Numbered from the stretch's first letter, positions 12,118 to 21,442 are shown. The stretch is 39,137 nt of DNA from Lachnospiraceae bacterium (GCA_022510685.1 JAFLTA010000024.1:1-39137), one strand, 5' to 3'. Program-made: numbers and translations. Notes: generated by a model not told the origin, from the sequence alone.

Positions 12118-13830
12118 TTATTCCGGATCAATAAAATTAAACGGATTCATATCCATTATATTATCTTGTGGCTGCGCCGCCGGTGCCGGTGTACTGGTCG
12201 GCAAATCCATCATTCCTCCCATATCCATCATAGGATCTGCGATGATTCCGTTATTGCCGGCATTATCTGCAGGTGCCGGTGCTGCCGCCGGTGCATCCAT
12301 AAAGGAAGATACATCCATCATCCCACCGGGTGCCGCCGGTTGTGCTCCACCCAACATATCATTCATTCCTGCTCCACCTAACATATCATTCGCAGGCGCT
12401 GCCGGCTGTGCTCCACCCAGCATATCGTTCATGCCTGCTCCACCTAATAAGTCATTCGCAGGTGCTGCCGGTTGTGCTCCACCCAGCATATCATTCATAC
12501 CTGCTCCGCCTAACATATCATTCGCAGGTGCTGCCGGCTGTGCTCCACCCAGCATATCATTCATACCTGCTCCACCTAATAAATCATTTGCAGGTGCTGC
12601 CGGCTGTGCTCCACCCAGCATATCGTTCATACCTGCCCCACCCATCATATCATTGACCGGTGTTATTGGCTGTGTTGTTCCTAACATATCATTAGAACCA
12701 CTGTCTACAAACAAATCATTAGATGGTGCCGGCTCATTTCCTCCAAGCATTAACGCATTGTTTGCAGCTGCATCTACGCCTGCCATAAAGTCATTTTGCA
12801 TAGCATCCTGTGCGAAAGCAGGTTCTTGTGCCGGTGCTGTCATTCCCGGAACATCCATCATCGGGTTACTGATTGGCTGAGTCATTCCTAAATCAGGTGC
12901 AGCCCCCATGTTACCGATATCAAGAGACACCGAAGCTGCCGGTTCTTCAACCGGTGCACCACCCATCGGAATATCCATTGTCGGAGCCATACCCTGAGGA
13001 ACATCTGTTGGAGATGAAAAATCTATCGGTACTGACATAGACTCTGCCACTGGGACATCCATAGAAGGAATATCTACCGCAACAGATGATTCAACCTCTG
13101 CTGTGGCAGCAAAGGCACCCTCACTGGAAATCGGTACGGAGAAAGAAGATGTATCCACAGGAACTTCCTCAACCCTAGGCGGCTCTGTAGGTTCATCCGG
13201 AATAGCCACAAACGGAGCCGGTGAACCGATATTAATCGGGATGATTCCCGGATCATCCATCACACCATCTGCGCTTGGTGCCTCATTCATCAACTCGTCC
13301 AATTCCGGTACAAAAATAGAAAAGCTCTCGCTGTCTAACATCTCAATTTGTGCCTCTGCCAATTTCTTAAACTGCAGACGATAATTTTCATAACTCTGTA
13401 CGAGTTTGCGCACATGATTTCTGGTTTCCTCCAGCTCACGGTTCGCTCTCGCCTTAGTAATCTCTGCCTGTGCCTCTGCTTCACGGCGCAGAGATTCAAT
13501 TTCTGCTTTCGCCTTACTGGACAATGCCTCTGCCTGTGCATTTGCCTGCGTCATAACAGAATTCGCCTGAGATTTAGCAGCCGCCTGCGTTTGAGATGAA
13601 GTTTGCTCTGCTAACACCAATGCCTTCTGCAGATTAGATTCCATCTTCTTATAGTACTGAATCCCCTCACTCAAAGAAGTGATTTTCTCCTTCAAGCTTT
13701 GATTCTCTCTAAACAACGCTTCATAACTGGCACGAATTTCTTCCAGAAAATCGTCCACGTCCTTTTTGTCGTATCCTCCTCCCATCTTTGATTTGAGTTC
13801 CCGATTTTGGATATCAATTGGTGTAAGCAT
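12118..13830 (-). CDS. divIVA: DivIVA-domain protein with very long repetitive C-terminal extension
   Basis: The product is 570 residues; B. subtilis DivIVA has 164. The start is the ATG at 13830, seven bases after GGGAGG; an ATG two codons earlier is too close to it. The N-terminal membrane-curvature domain (residues about 1-60: LTPIDIQNRELKSKMGGGYD, DVDDFLEEI) and a long coiled coil to about residue 165 are typical. The remaining ~380 residues are Ala/Pro/Met/Asp-rich and probably disordered. They include nearly five 22-residue repeats of GGAGMNDMLGGAQPAAPAND type. DivIVA marks the poles and division sites and recruits partners such as the Min proteins, which are also encoded here. It is the last gene of the hlyD-like/yggS/sepF/ylmH/divIVA unit, 12 bases after ylmH. 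Confidence 0.93.
   Translation of the reverse strand: MLTPIDIQNRELKSKMGGGYDKKDVDDFLEEIRASYEALFRENQSLKEKITSLSEGIQYYKKMESNLQKALVLAEQTSSQTQAAAKSQANSVMTQANAQAEALSSKAKAEIESLRREAEAQAEITKARANRELEETRNHVRKLVQSYENYRLQFKKLAEAQIEMLDSESFSIFVPELDELMNEAPSADGVMDDPGIIPINIGSPAPFVAIPDEPTEPPRVEEVPVDTSSFSVPISSEGAFAATAEVESSVAVDIPSMDVPVAESMSVPIDFSSPTDVPQGMAPTMDIPMGGAPVEEPAASVSLDIGNMGAAPDLGMTQPISNPMMDVPGMTAPAQEPAFAQDAMQNDFMAGVDAAANNALMLGGNEPAPSNDLFVDSGSNDMLGTTQPITPVNDMMGGAGMNDMLGGAQPAAPANDLLGGAGMNDMLGGAQPAAPANDMLGGAGMNDMLGGAQPAAPANDLLGGAGMNDMLGGAQPAAPANDMLGGAGMNDMLGGAQPAAPGGMMDVSSFMDAPAAAPAPADNAGNNGIIADPMMDMGGMMDLPTSTPAPAAQPQDNIMDMNPFNFIDPE
12330..12645 (-). repeat. 66-bp tandem repeat inside divIVA
   Basis: Nearly five in-frame copies with exact 66-base spacing; the segment beginning TGCTCCACCCA (plus strand) recurs at 12343, 12409, 12475, 12541 and 12607. 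Copies differ at a few third positions and alternate Leu/Met at one site. Repeat number could vary between strains by slippage without breaking the frame. Confidence 0.95.
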
Positions 13831-13842
13831 ATTCATACCTCC

Positions 13843-14652
13843 CTAAATGTATTGTTGAACTGTAATCTGGTATCGCCCCTTTTTGGATTGCGAACCCGTG
13901 TAGCGGAAACGATACTTTCCATGCCCACGAACAGATATGACATCTCCGTCCTGCAAAAGCTTAGCATTTTCAGTACAACATTTTCCATTGATATATATAT
14001 TACCATCCCGGACCAACTGTAATCCCTGTGTGCGAGATGTGCGAATCGCAACTGCTATCACAGCATCCAGACGCAACGACGACACACTGCCCGAAATGTC
14101 TTTATATTTCTGTTCCCAATGCAACTGTCCCGGTTCTATCACCTCCGCAGTCACAGTAGTATGGCGGATTCTCGTTAAATCTGTCAAAAGTTCTGCCTTA
14201 TTTGCCTTGCAAAAAACATACCCGACGGTAGCTTCCGCACCTGCAGTCCCTTCTTGTCTCACAAGAATATCGCCTATCTGGTCTCTTTCCAGACCTAAAC
14301 CCATTATGGTTCCCAAATAATCACGATGGGATAAATCTTCCCCAAAGCGTCTGTTGACTGGTGCAATTCGCACACAACGCAATGGATAGCATTCTGTCAA
14401 AGGAATGTCGCTGTCTCTGTCCGGCAGGAAACAAAGAATCACCCTCTCTGCCTCCTCATAGCCGCCGTAAGCAGTAATCGGCAAAGCCTGTTCCGGTAAG
14501 TCCGAATACTGTTCTGCCACCGCCTGCCACGCCAAGGTCCGTCCCGCAAGTCCCGTGAATTCACTGTACATACAAATTCCTCTCTGGTATGCTACACGGC
14601 TTAATTCACAAAACCGCTTATATAAAAGCTGTTCTTCCTTCGTCTGATGCAT
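13843..14652 (-). CDS. ylmH: YlmH-type S4 RNA-binding protein
   Basis: The product is 269 residues. A YlmH-type N-terminal region (GYEEAERVILCFLPD, FGEDLSHRDYLGTIMGLGLERDQIGDI) is followed by a C-terminal S4 domain at about residues 192-250 (LRLDAVIAVAI..TSRTQGLQLVRDGNIYINGK). YlmH binds RNA and has been linked to rescue of stalled ribosomes and to division in Gram-positive bacteria; which role dominates here is unknown. It lies between sepF and divIVA as in Bacillus and Streptococcus. The nearest purine-rich ribosome binding site, AAGGAG, is inside the end of sepF, about 14 bases from ATG, which suggests coupling to sepF translation. Confidence 0.92.
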   Translation of the reverse strand: MHQTKEEQLLYKRFCELSRVAYQRGICMYSEFTGLAGRTLAWQAVAEQYSDLPEQALPITAYGGYEEAERVILCFLPDRDSDIPLTECYPLRCVRIAPVNRRFGEDLSHRDYLGTIMGLGLERDQIGDILVRQEGTAGAEATVGYVFCKANKAELLTDLTRIRHTTVTAEVIEPGQLHWEQKYKDISGSVSSLRLDAVIAVAIRTSRTQGLQLVRDGNIYINGKCCTENAKLLQDGDVISVRGHGKYRFRYTGSQSKKGRYQITVQQYI

Positions 14653-14660
14653 GTGACTGA

Positions 14661-15218
14661 TTAAAACTCCTTATGCAATGTAGGAATACTAAAGCCCTCT
14701 CCCTCTGCCATATTTTTAATGTAATCACCGGATATATCAATGCTCTTAGGTGAGAATACAAAAATATAGCGGGAAACCTGACGCATATTCCCCGAGATGG
14801 AAAAGATACATCCGGAGACAAAATCCATGATGCGCTGTTGCTCCATAATATCCATCCCCTCCAGATTGACAATAACCGGCTGCCCGTCTAACAGGATTTC
14901 ACAAACCTGTTGGGATTCTCCAAAATTGCTGGGCTTGATAATGCAAACTTCTAATCCGTTTGGTGTTGTTCGAATCGGCACCACCTTGTTGGACGAAGTT
15001 CTAAAACTCGTGCGTTTTGGCGGGGAAACAGGCTCATCATACGATTCAGCCGCTGCCACCTCCTGCTTTGCAGCACGTTTTTCTTCACGACGTGAAGGAC
15101 GTTCAGGACGTTCTTCCTCTACATCATTGTAGTCTTCGAAATATTCCTCATCATCATAGTCTTCATCATCTGGTGCGAGCTTGAACCAACTTAACATTTT
15201 GTCAATTCCTTTTGCCAT
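14661..15218 (-). CDS. sepF: Cell division protein SepF
   Basis: The product is 185 residues. The N-terminal amphipathic membrane-binding helix (MAKGIDKMLSWFKLA) is followed by an acidic, charged linker (about 15-75). The SepF core domain is at about 80-170 (KVVPIRTTPNGLEVCIIKPS, QPVIVNLEGMD, RIMDFVSGCIFSISGNM). SepF polymerises into rings, binds the FtsZ C-terminus and anchors the Z-ring to the membrane. GAGG lies six bases before ATG. Order yggS-sepF-ylmH-divIVA is the classic Firmicutes division cluster; ylmG is absent. Confidence 0.96.
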   Translation of the reverse strand: MAKGIDKMLSWFKLAPDDEDYDDEEYFEDYNDVEEERPERPSRREEKRAAKQEVAAAESYDEPVSPPKRTSFRTSSNKVVPIRTTPNGLEVCIIKPSNFGESQQVCEILLDGQPVIVNLEGMDIMEQQRIMDFVSGCIFSISGNMRQVSRYIFVFSPKSIDISGDYIKNMAEGEGFSIPTLHKEF

Positions 15219-15276
15219 TTCTCTACCTCATTTCTGCACAGCTTAGCCATACATATAATCTCAGTCCAAGAAAGTC

Positions 15277-15969
15277 TCAGACAGCGTAATTTCTCTCTCC
15301 GAAAATGCCTGTACCAACACGTACATGGGTTGCCCCTTCCTCCACGGCAACTTCATAATCATTGGTCATTCCCATTGAGAGAACATTCATATCAATATTA
15401 TCAATGTTTTTGCTGCTAATGTCAACTGACAATTTATGTAATTTGCGAAAAATCCACCGATTTTCTTCTGAATTTTCTACAAATGGAGCAATTGTCATGA
15501 GTCCACACACATGAATTCGGGATAATTTTGCAATTTCCCGGACTAAATTTTCTGTTTCCTCCGGTTTTACACCAAATTTGGAATCTTCACCTGCCACATT
15601 CACTTCCACTAAAACTTCAGCCTGAACTTCACGTTTCTCACACTCCCGTTGAATGGCTTCTGCCAGATGCAGCGAATCCACAGAATGAATCAACGCAGCG
15701 CGCCCCACTACATATTTCACCTTATTTGTCTGTAAATGTCCGATAAAATGCCACTTCACATCTTTGGGCAGAGTATCATACTTTTCTTTCATCTCCTGGG
15801 CTTTATTCTCTCCGAATTCTTTTTTTCCTGCCGAAATTGCTTCTTCAATCATGGCAATTGGTTTCGTTTTGCTCACGGCAATCAGTGTGACATCCCCGGC
15901 ATTCCGATTGCTGCGCTCACAGGCAGCCACAATATTATTCTCCACTTCCTGCAAATTTTCCCGTATCAT
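15277..15969 (-). CDS. yggS: YggS-family pyridoxal phosphate homeostasis protein
   Basis: The product is 230 residues. ATG 15969 is chosen because AGGAGG lies nine bases upstream; the frame extends upstream without a site. It is a single-domain PLP-binding TIM barrel: AVSKTKP with the PLP Lys34, EFGENKAQEM, WHFIGHLQTNK, HSVDSLHLA, VLVEVNVAGEDSKFG, GLMTIAP, LSMGMTNDYEVAVEEG and RVGTGIFGER are all family marks. It balances PLP pools and has no known catalytic activity; loss disturbs amino-acid metabolism. It is the first core gene of the sepF cluster (called ylmE in Bacillus). Its ATG lies just past the stop of the adaptor gene at 15983, with its ribosome binding site overlapping that gene. Confidence 0.95.
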   Translation of the reverse strand: MIRENLQEVENNIVAACERSNRNAGDVTLIAVSKTKPIAMIEEAISAGKKEFGENKAQEMKEKYDTLPKDVKWHFIGHLQTNKVKYVVGRAALIHSVDSLHLAEAIQRECEKREVQAEVLVEVNVAGEDSKFGVKPEETENLVREIAKLSRIHVCGLMTIAPFVENSEENRWIFRKLHKLSVDISSKNIDNIDMNVLSMGMTNDYEVAVEEGATHVRVGTGIFGERNYAV

Positions 15970-15982
15970 CGCGCCTGTCCTC

Positions 15983-17395
15983 CTAATAGATGATTTCATT
16001 GGATTTAATGAGTTCCGGATTCAGAATAATATGGTCATATGTTGCTAAACCATACAATGTATTATTCTTTACAATGGTATACTCCTCATTTTCATACAGC
16101 TTGTCAATAATCTGGAAACGGCAGTACCCCTGATTACAGTTGTAAACCCCCTCCAGCTCCCTAATCTCCGTCAACTCCATAGATGAGCCATTTGCATCGC
16201 CCACCATGAGAATCACTGTTCCCGGCTCAAATAAGTCACCGTCTATATAAACCATACCACTGTCATCAATATAATACACTTCCGTTTTTTGGAACTGCGG
16301 ACTGGCGGTACCATCCTTTGCAAACTTTCTCACAAATACACCGGTTCCGCCACCCCCCTCTACGCTGCCCTCCGTGAGGTAAGCCTTTGGAAAAACATAG
16401 CACTTCTTTTGAACAATGGAAGTCACCGGTATTTTCAACCCTTCTGCATGGTTAAACTCAATGTGTACATCCAGATAACGGTTCTCCAGATAACGAATCA
16501 TATACTTATCAAAATCGAGTTTTGCATACCAATCTCCCTGACATGTGTAAGTCGTCACAGGTGCCGTTAATTGCAGATTGTCTTTTCGCAAGGTAACAGT
16601 AAGTTCTTTTTCATCTTTCACTTTATCGTATTGCTCGGTATTGAGCGGCAGCACAATTGACCAATTCTCACTGGCAATCAGCTTATAGATTGATGTATTT
16701 GCAGTCACTTCCGAGGAGGGACGCAGCTGCTCCCAATGGTCGGTGGCAGTCTCAAAATATTCTCTTTTCATTTTATCGTATGAGATTCCCTCCAGTCCGT
16801 CGGCACAAAAAGAGATTACCCCCGATTTTTTTGCCTTAAACACCTTAAAACTGGCGGAATCACCACCTTCCTTTTTTATCAACTGGTTCAAACGATCCGA
16901 TAAGTTCACAGTAGACAACTGTAGAACAGTATTGTCTAAATCATATCGAAAATTAGTGACTTTATTATAATCTGACAGAGTAAAATCCTCCCGGAAATTG
17001 GATATGCTATCCCGGATTTCCTGGTTATCTTCATCTGATAATGTAACGTTTCCCGTATCCATATCAGAAAGTTTCTGTGTGATATCCCCTGTACGGTCCA
17101 AAGAATAAACATTGGTGCGAAGCCCTACTCGCGCGCCCTCACCTACATAGTAATTGACATATCCGCTCCCATCCGTCTTTACCAGCTGTTCATCGCGAAT
17201 CACCATCCCTCGAATCGTTTCGTCATCGGCAATCTGTGTCTCTGTCACCTCGTAAATAGACAAATGTTCCTTTGTCAATGTCATGATAAAAATAAATATC
17301 AAATATGCGGAAAATATTACCAAAAGTATACCCAAAGCAGCAGACTGACGTCGTTTCATTGATATGACTTTGCCGGTTTCATTTTTTCTGCTCAT
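15983..17395 (-). CDS. HlyD-like membrane-anchored adaptor protein
   Basis: The product is 470 residues. ATG 17395 follows AAAGGAGGTG, a near-perfect ribosome binding site. A short basic N-terminus and one membrane segment (about residues 19-41) leave a large outer part. Residues about 45-110 and 320-360 have the beta-rich pattern of HlyD/adaptor biotinyl-lipoyl halves (EGARVGLRTNVYSL; GLKIPVTSIVQKKCYVF). The middle contains a helical segment. I recall similar genes next to yggS-sepF in Clostridia, with unknown function; no transporter partner is adjacent. Given the context it may act at the division site, but that is a guess. It heads the division operon with a strong promoter. Confidence 0.75.
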   Translation of the reverse strand: MSRKNETGKVISMKRRQSAALGILLVIFSAYLIFIFIMTLTKEHLSIYEVTETQIADDETIRGMVIRDEQLVKTDGSGYVNYYVGEGARVGLRTNVYSLDRTGDITQKLSDMDTGNVTLSDEDNQEIRDSISNFREDFTLSDYNKVTNFRYDLDNTVLQLSTVNLSDRLNQLIKKEGGDSASFKVFKAKKSGVISFCADGLEGISYDKMKREYFETATDHWEQLRPSSEVTANTSIYKLIASENWSIVLPLNTEQYDKVKDEKELTVTLRKDNLQLTAPVTTYTCQGDWYAKLDFDKYMIRYLENRYLDVHIEFNHAEGLKIPVTSIVQKKCYVFPKAYLTEGSVEGGGGTGVFVRKFAKDGTASPQFQKTEVYYIDDSGMVYIDGDLFEPGTVILMVGDANGSSMELTEIRELEGVYNCNQGYCRFQIIDKLYENEEYTIVKNNTLYGLATYDHIILNPELIKSNEIIY

Positions 17396-17423
17396 GGGTT
17401 CACCTCCTTTGATAATTCCCTTC

Positions 17424-17452
17424 ATTATAGACTTTTTTCTCATTTTTGTCCA
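17424..17452 (-). promoter_or_regulatory. Promoter of the adaptor/yggS/sepF/ylmH/divIVA operon
   Basis: Minus strand: TGGACA (17452-17447), 17 bases, consensus TATAAT (17429-17424), about 28 bases before the adaptor start. No other strong promoter is visible inside the short gaps of the cluster. Confidence 0.85.
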
Positions 17453-17491
17453 GATTTACCGGTATGATGTCTATGTTTTCCCGGAAAAAAT

Positions 17492-19894
17492 TTATTTTTT
17501 GTGGGATGCCTGTGTCCTGCTCCATGGCATGATATCCCCCAAATAATACAATATAGCCACTAACAGTGCTGCCAACGCTGTCATCACACCCGGCAAAAAT
17601 CCCGGAGAGACATAGGAAATCGAAATCGTATGCTCACCGGCATCACAGTCAAATGTCATGAACGTGTCTGCAAATTTTTTTTGTTCTGTTTTTTTACCGT
17701 CGACACGAATGGTCCAACCATCATCATAGGGAATGGAAGTCATGACCCGCTGATTAGCCGCCAGTGCAATCGTACCCTCCAGTCTGCCGCCTTTATGCTT
17801 TGTCACCTGTAAACGGTTCTTTTGTAACTGATTCATCGTCTCCGTCACCATTGCCGTATTCATTTGGGCAATTTGTGTTTCCTGTAGACTGAGATCTTCC
17901 GCTCCCTGTGGCACCACAGTTATTGTGAGATTCGTGTTTGCCGGATAGTCTCCCAAAAACAGCACTCCGTTCGTTTCATTAGAAAAATAGTTCCCCACAA
18001 AACTGTCATTGACATACACATCCGCCCAATAGACATTGTACGCCTGCATATATAAATACAGCGGATTATCCGTAACCGTTGTTACGGAATAGGTCCAGCC
18101 GATTTCATCCTCTGTGACGGTATATGGCACATCCATAAAATATTCTTTCTGTTCACCGGTAATTGCGCTTACCAGCTGATTCTGATTGATAAAAGGACTG
18201 TCATCCTGCAGGGACACGGCATCCTCCATACCATTCGCCCCATACATAATGGAAAGCGCATTCTCATTTTCGTAAGAAGCGGTATCCGCATCCGTATCCT
18301 TTCGTTTTTGATATGTTCGTTCCACTGTCCTGTCGGCAATTACATATTTTACCGAAAAAAGATCATTTAAAAGCGGTGTAGCAAAATATCCGGAGTTCCA
18401 AAAGTATCCCTGTGAAATGCCCAAACTCCTGGTCAGACTGTTTACTGACGCATTAAAGGTTGAGGAATAGTGGGTCATTCCGTGATATCCCAACAGCATC
18501 GCATCGTTTTTTGAATATTCGTACCCTTGATTAATACGATAAAATCCTGTATCCTCCTTCCGGATATCATCCACAAGCGGCTTCGTCTTTTTCATAAAAT
18601 CTGTATATTCCGTCATGGTTCCATAGGAAAATTCTCCATCCAGTCCTGCCAGAAGTTTTTTCCCGTTACCGCACATCTCCATAGCAGCAATCAGGATAAC
18701 CAACCCACAAGCCACCGCACGAACAGATGGTTTGACCAGAAATCTCCATTTTCCAGCCTCGCACATGGTGCGAACCGCCGTATAGTTCAAGACAAAGCCG
18801 AAAAGAAATGCATACCTGTATGGAAACCAATTGGGATATTGGAAACCGTGCCATGCCATATCCAATGGAATATAACAAAAACTTACGGCAAATAATACCA
18901 AAAAGAAAGCTGCACCGATTTTTTCCCGCAGTTTGATATAATGCAAGAAAAAAAACAACACAGCCAGCAATAAAATGATATAACCACAATAAATTGCCGG
19001 TAATCCCCCATTGGTAATGCTGTCATAATTTCCGTTTGTGTATTTGCCAAACAGTTTCGCAAATTCAAAATTAGTCGTTGCATCCGGACGGTAGCTCACA
19101 TCATTTCCGGATAATTTTCCCTGTAGCAAATCCTGAAAAGCACCGAATACAAACGGTGCCGAAAGTCCGACAGCCAATACACTATTAAAACCAAATACAA
19201 AAACCCTTTTTAACAATATTTTCCAATTATTCTTTGTCATTAGAGCTATAAAACGATAAAGCACAAACAATGCCGTAAAAATTCCAATCATGTAACCGGT
19301 ATAGTAGTTACTCACAAACGAAAAAGTCAGGAAAATCAAATATTGCAATCCTTTTTTCCCGTCCAATATCTTCTCCGTCCCCATAATGATAAGTGGCAGC
19401 AGAATCACACCATCCAGCCACATGAGACTTAAAGAATATACCATATTATAAGACATCAGTGCATAGCAGACTACCGGAAGAAGTATCCAGTATGACAACT
19501 CTGCGTCCGCTTTCTTTGCCTGATATCCGACATAGATATAAAATGTTAAACCACAGAGTCCAATTTTCAATACTGTCAATACTTCAATGGCAATGGGTAA
19601 TTTTTCCACCGGAAAAAAAAGCGTGATAAATGACAGAGGACTGGCTATATAATAAGTAAAAATGCCAATATAATTTCCTCCCATAGAACGTGACCATGAA
19701 AAAAACAGAGAATCATCTCTCGACAATGCATTTCGTAACGATGCAAAAAATTCTACATATTGAGTTTTCATGTCCATTATCAGCATGGATTTATCTCCAA
19801 AAGGATAGAATCCTCCGGAGTACAATATATAAATCATACATAATACCGGCAGCAAAAAGGAACTGCCTAAAACAATCCAGTCTTTTTTCTTCAA
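17492..19894 (-). CDS. YfhO-family multi-pass membrane protein
   Basis: The product is about 800 residues if the TTG at 19894 is the start. GAGGGGGAG lies just ahead of it; an ATG at 19909 lies within the same purine-rich tract and lacks its own site. It has roughly a dozen membrane segments and a large extracellular C-terminal region. The N-terminus (FGDKSMLIMDMKTQYVEFFA, GGNYIGIFTYYIASPLSFI) and the end (DDGWTIRVDGKKTEQKKFAD, GEHTISISYVSPGF) are typical of YfhO. In Gram-positive bacteria YfhO is a GT-C type glycosyltransferase-like protein that adds sugars to lipoteichoic acid; that substrate is not shown for this organism. It is a single-gene unit with its own promoter. Confidence 0.9.
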   Translation of the reverse strand: MKKKDWIVLGSSFLLPVLCMIYILYSGGFYPFGDKSMLIMDMKTQYVEFFASLRNALSRDDSLFFSWSRSMGGNYIGIFTYYIASPLSFITLFFPVEKLPIAIEVLTVLKIGLCGLTFYIYVGYQAKKADAELSYWILLPVVCYALMSYNMVYSLSLMWLDGVILLPLIIMGTEKILDGKKGLQYLIFLTFSFVSNYYTGYMIGIFTALFVLYRFIALMTKNNWKILLKRVFVFGFNSVLAVGLSAPFVFGAFQDLLQGKLSGNDVSYRPDATTNFEFAKLFGKYTNGNYDSITNGGLPAIYCGYIILLLAVLFFFLHYIKLREKIGAAFFLVLFAVSFCYIPLDMAWHGFQYPNWFPYRYAFLFGFVLNYTAVRTMCEAGKWRFLVKPSVRAVACGLVILIAAMEMCGNGKKLLAGLDGEFSYGTMTEYTDFMKKTKPLVDDIRKEDTGFYRINQGYEYSKNDAMLLGYHGMTHYSSTFNASVNSLTRSLGISQGYFWNSGYFATPLLNDLFSVKYVIADRTVERTYQKRKDTDADTASYENENALSIMYGANGMEDAVSLQDDSPFINQNQLVSAITGEQKEYFMDVPYTVTEDEIGWTYSVTTVTDNPLYLYMQAYNVYWADVYVNDSFVGNYFSNETNGVLFLGDYPANTNLTITVVPQGAEDLSLQETQIAQMNTAMVTETMNQLQKNRLQVTKHKGGRLEGTIALAANQRVMTSIPYDDGWTIRVDGKKTEQKKFADTFMTFDCDAGEHTISISYVSPGFLPGVMTALAALLVAILYYLGDIMPWSRTQASHKK

Positions 19895-19944
19895 AATGCT
19901 CCCCCTCATCTTTCATGTGATGGATACCTTTTATAACGGACAAT

Positions 19945-19973
19945 ATTGTACCGAACTTTTTATTTTTTTTCAA
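19945..19973 (-). promoter_or_regulatory. Promoter of the YfhO-family gene
   Basis: Minus strand: TTGAAA (19973-19968), a 17-base A-rich spacer, TACAAT (19950-19945), about 50 bases before the start. Confidence 0.78.
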
Positions 19974-20060
19974 TGAAATTATTTGCATAAATTTCTGAAT
20001 TAGGGAAATACTTTGAATAACCGATAACAAGAAATTGGTAATTTATTGGGAGGGTAAACC

Positions 20061-20261
20061 ATGAAAACATTAGATTATATTTTGCTTACACTGGTTATCA
20101 TTGGTGCCATTAACTGGGGACTGATTGGATTTTTACAATTCGATCTGGTTCGCGTACTCTTTGGTAATATGAGTATGTTTTCCCGCATTATCTATGCGGC
20201 AGTGGGTATCGGTGGATTATATGCCATCAGTTATTATGGCAGAATCCGCTCACAGGCGTAA
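20061..20261 (+). CDS. DUF378 small membrane protein
   Basis: The product is 66 residues, preceded by GGGAGG. Two membrane segments are predicted (about residues 5-24 and 42-60). The motif LDYILLTLVIIGAINWGLIG, followed by FDLVRVLFGN and IIYAAVGIGGLYAI, is the DUF378 signature. The function is unknown; such proteins are widespread in Firmicutes. It is the only plus-strand gene between 7297 and the end of the window, and it sits between the divergent YfhO gene and the convergent carboxypeptidase gene. I could not identify a convincing promoter in the gap. Confidence 0.93.
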   Translation: MKTLDYILLTLVIIGAINWGLIGFLQFDLVRVLFGNMSMFSRIIYAAVGIGGLYAISYYGRIRSQA

Positions 20262-20331
20262 GCAAAACAACAGACACCCTTTTGTATTTTATTACAGGTG
20301 TCAAAGGTGTGCTTTTGCACCAACTGTACAC

Positions 20332-20376
20332 AATGTGTGGCGTCACAGGATAGTCTGTAACGCCACACATTTGTTT
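20332..20376 (+). terminator. Terminator after the DUF378 gene
   Basis: A perfect 12-bp stem (AATGTGTGGCGT 20332-20343, ACGCCACACATT 20360-20371) with an inner ACAG/CTGT extension is followed by TTGTTTT. It lies between convergent genes and may also slow the carboxypeptidase transcript from the other side. Confidence 0.85.
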
Positions 20377-20406
20377 TAGTATGGTTCTAATCATTCAAAT
20401 AACAAA

Positions 20407-21384
20407 TCACTTAATATACTCCAATAATTTATTCATTTGTAAATACAGACTTTCTCCACCGGCTGCATGCAAAACCACAGAAATATATCCATCTCCTTTT
20501 GCATCCTTGGAATACAATATCAAGCAGGAGCCGGCTTTTTGTGTCGTGCCGGTCTTTCCACCTACAACGGTAATTCCCTTTGGCGCTCTGGCTGTTCCAA
20601 TCAGATAGCGGTCTGTGGAGGGAAATGTTTTCTTCTGCTTTTTTCCGGCTTTGTCAGTATAAGACGCATTATAACTCGCCTTATGGATTGCATCCATAAA
20701 TGTATCATATTGCAGTAATTCGTGAAATACCAAATACAGGTCATACACTGTCGTGTAATGTTCATCATTATGCAGACCATGCGGATTTACAAAATGCGAG
20801 CCCGAAGCTCCTAAATCCTGTACTTCCCGGTTCATCATATCAGCAAAGCCTTCCACACTGCCGCCGATATGCTCCGCTATGGCAACACCGGCATCATTGC
20901 CGGAATATACCAAAAAGCTGTACAATAAATCTTTCAGGACGATTTTATCCCCCTCCTGAAAGCCACAGAGTTTCGCACCGGGCTCCGTAATATTAGCAGC
21001 ATTATGGCTGAATGTTACAGTATCCTCTAAATTACCGTATTTTAAGGTTACTAATGCAGTCACAATTTTGGTAATGCTGGCAGGATACATTTTTTTATAT
21101 ATCTTTTTGGAAAACAGCATCGTCTGAGTAGTATCGTTGACAATCATCGACGCTCCCGCTGTCATAACACTGTCACTGTCTGCCTTTGACTGCCCGTTTT
21201 TCGGTATTACACAAATATCTTTGGAGAGATACTCTTGTTCATATTTTTTTTCGCTATTTGTTATCGTACTCTGCATCTGAGGACGATAGTTCAAAGGACT
21301 GGTGTTTGCACCGCATCCGGTCACCAGTATGACAGATAAAGCTATACATAAAACAAACGGTATTACGCTTCCCCTTTTCATCAT
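20407..21384 (-). CDS. Lipoprotein D-alanyl-D-alanine carboxypeptidase (S11 family)
   Basis: The product is 325 residues. ATG 21384 follows GGAG by six bases. Instead of the common cleavable signal, the N-terminus ends in a clear lipobox (LVTGC, Cys24), so it should be lipid-anchored; lspA elsewhere in the window would process it. The penicillin-binding domain has all three motifs: Ser103-x-x-Lys106 (PASITK), Ser161-Gly-Asn163 (YSGNDAG) and Lys277-Thr-Gly (GGKTGTT). It should remove the terminal D-Ala of stem peptides and limit cross-linking outside the membrane. The usual C-terminal PBP5 beta domain and amphipathic anchor are missing, which fits the lipid anchor. It is the last gene of the elongation cluster, downstream of mgsA. 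Confidence 0.93.
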   Translation of the reverse strand: MMKRGSVIPFVLCIALSVILVTGCGANTSPLNYRPQMQSTITNSEKKYEQEYLSKDICVIPKNGQSKADSDSVMTAGASMIVNDTTQTMLFSKKIYKKMYPASITKIVTALVTLKYGNLEDTVTFSHNAANITEPGAKLCGFQEGDKIVLKDLLYSFLVYSGNDAGVAIAEHIGGSVEGFADMMNREVQDLGASGSHFVNPHGLHNDEHYTTVYDLYLVFHELLQYDTFMDAIHKASYNASYTDKAGKKQKKTFPSTDRYLIGTARAPKGITVVGGKTGTTQKAGSCLILYSKDAKGDGYISVVLHAAGGESLYLQMNKLLEYIK

Positions 21385-21442
21385 ATGAGTCTCCATTCTA
21401 ATCCCTATTTTCGGGATATGACATATCCGGTACTGTGGATAA

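Noticed and set aside
12330-12645. Regularly spaced repeats that could suggest a CRISPR array
   Set aside because: The period is 66 bases with no unique spacers, and the repeats are in frame within divIVA.
12242-12880. Long open frame on the plus strand opposite divIVA
   Set aside because: It is the shadow of the 66-bp tandem repeat read on the other strand; it has no ribosome binding site and a protein of only Pro/Ala/Ser-rich repeats. divIVA on the minus strand is certain.
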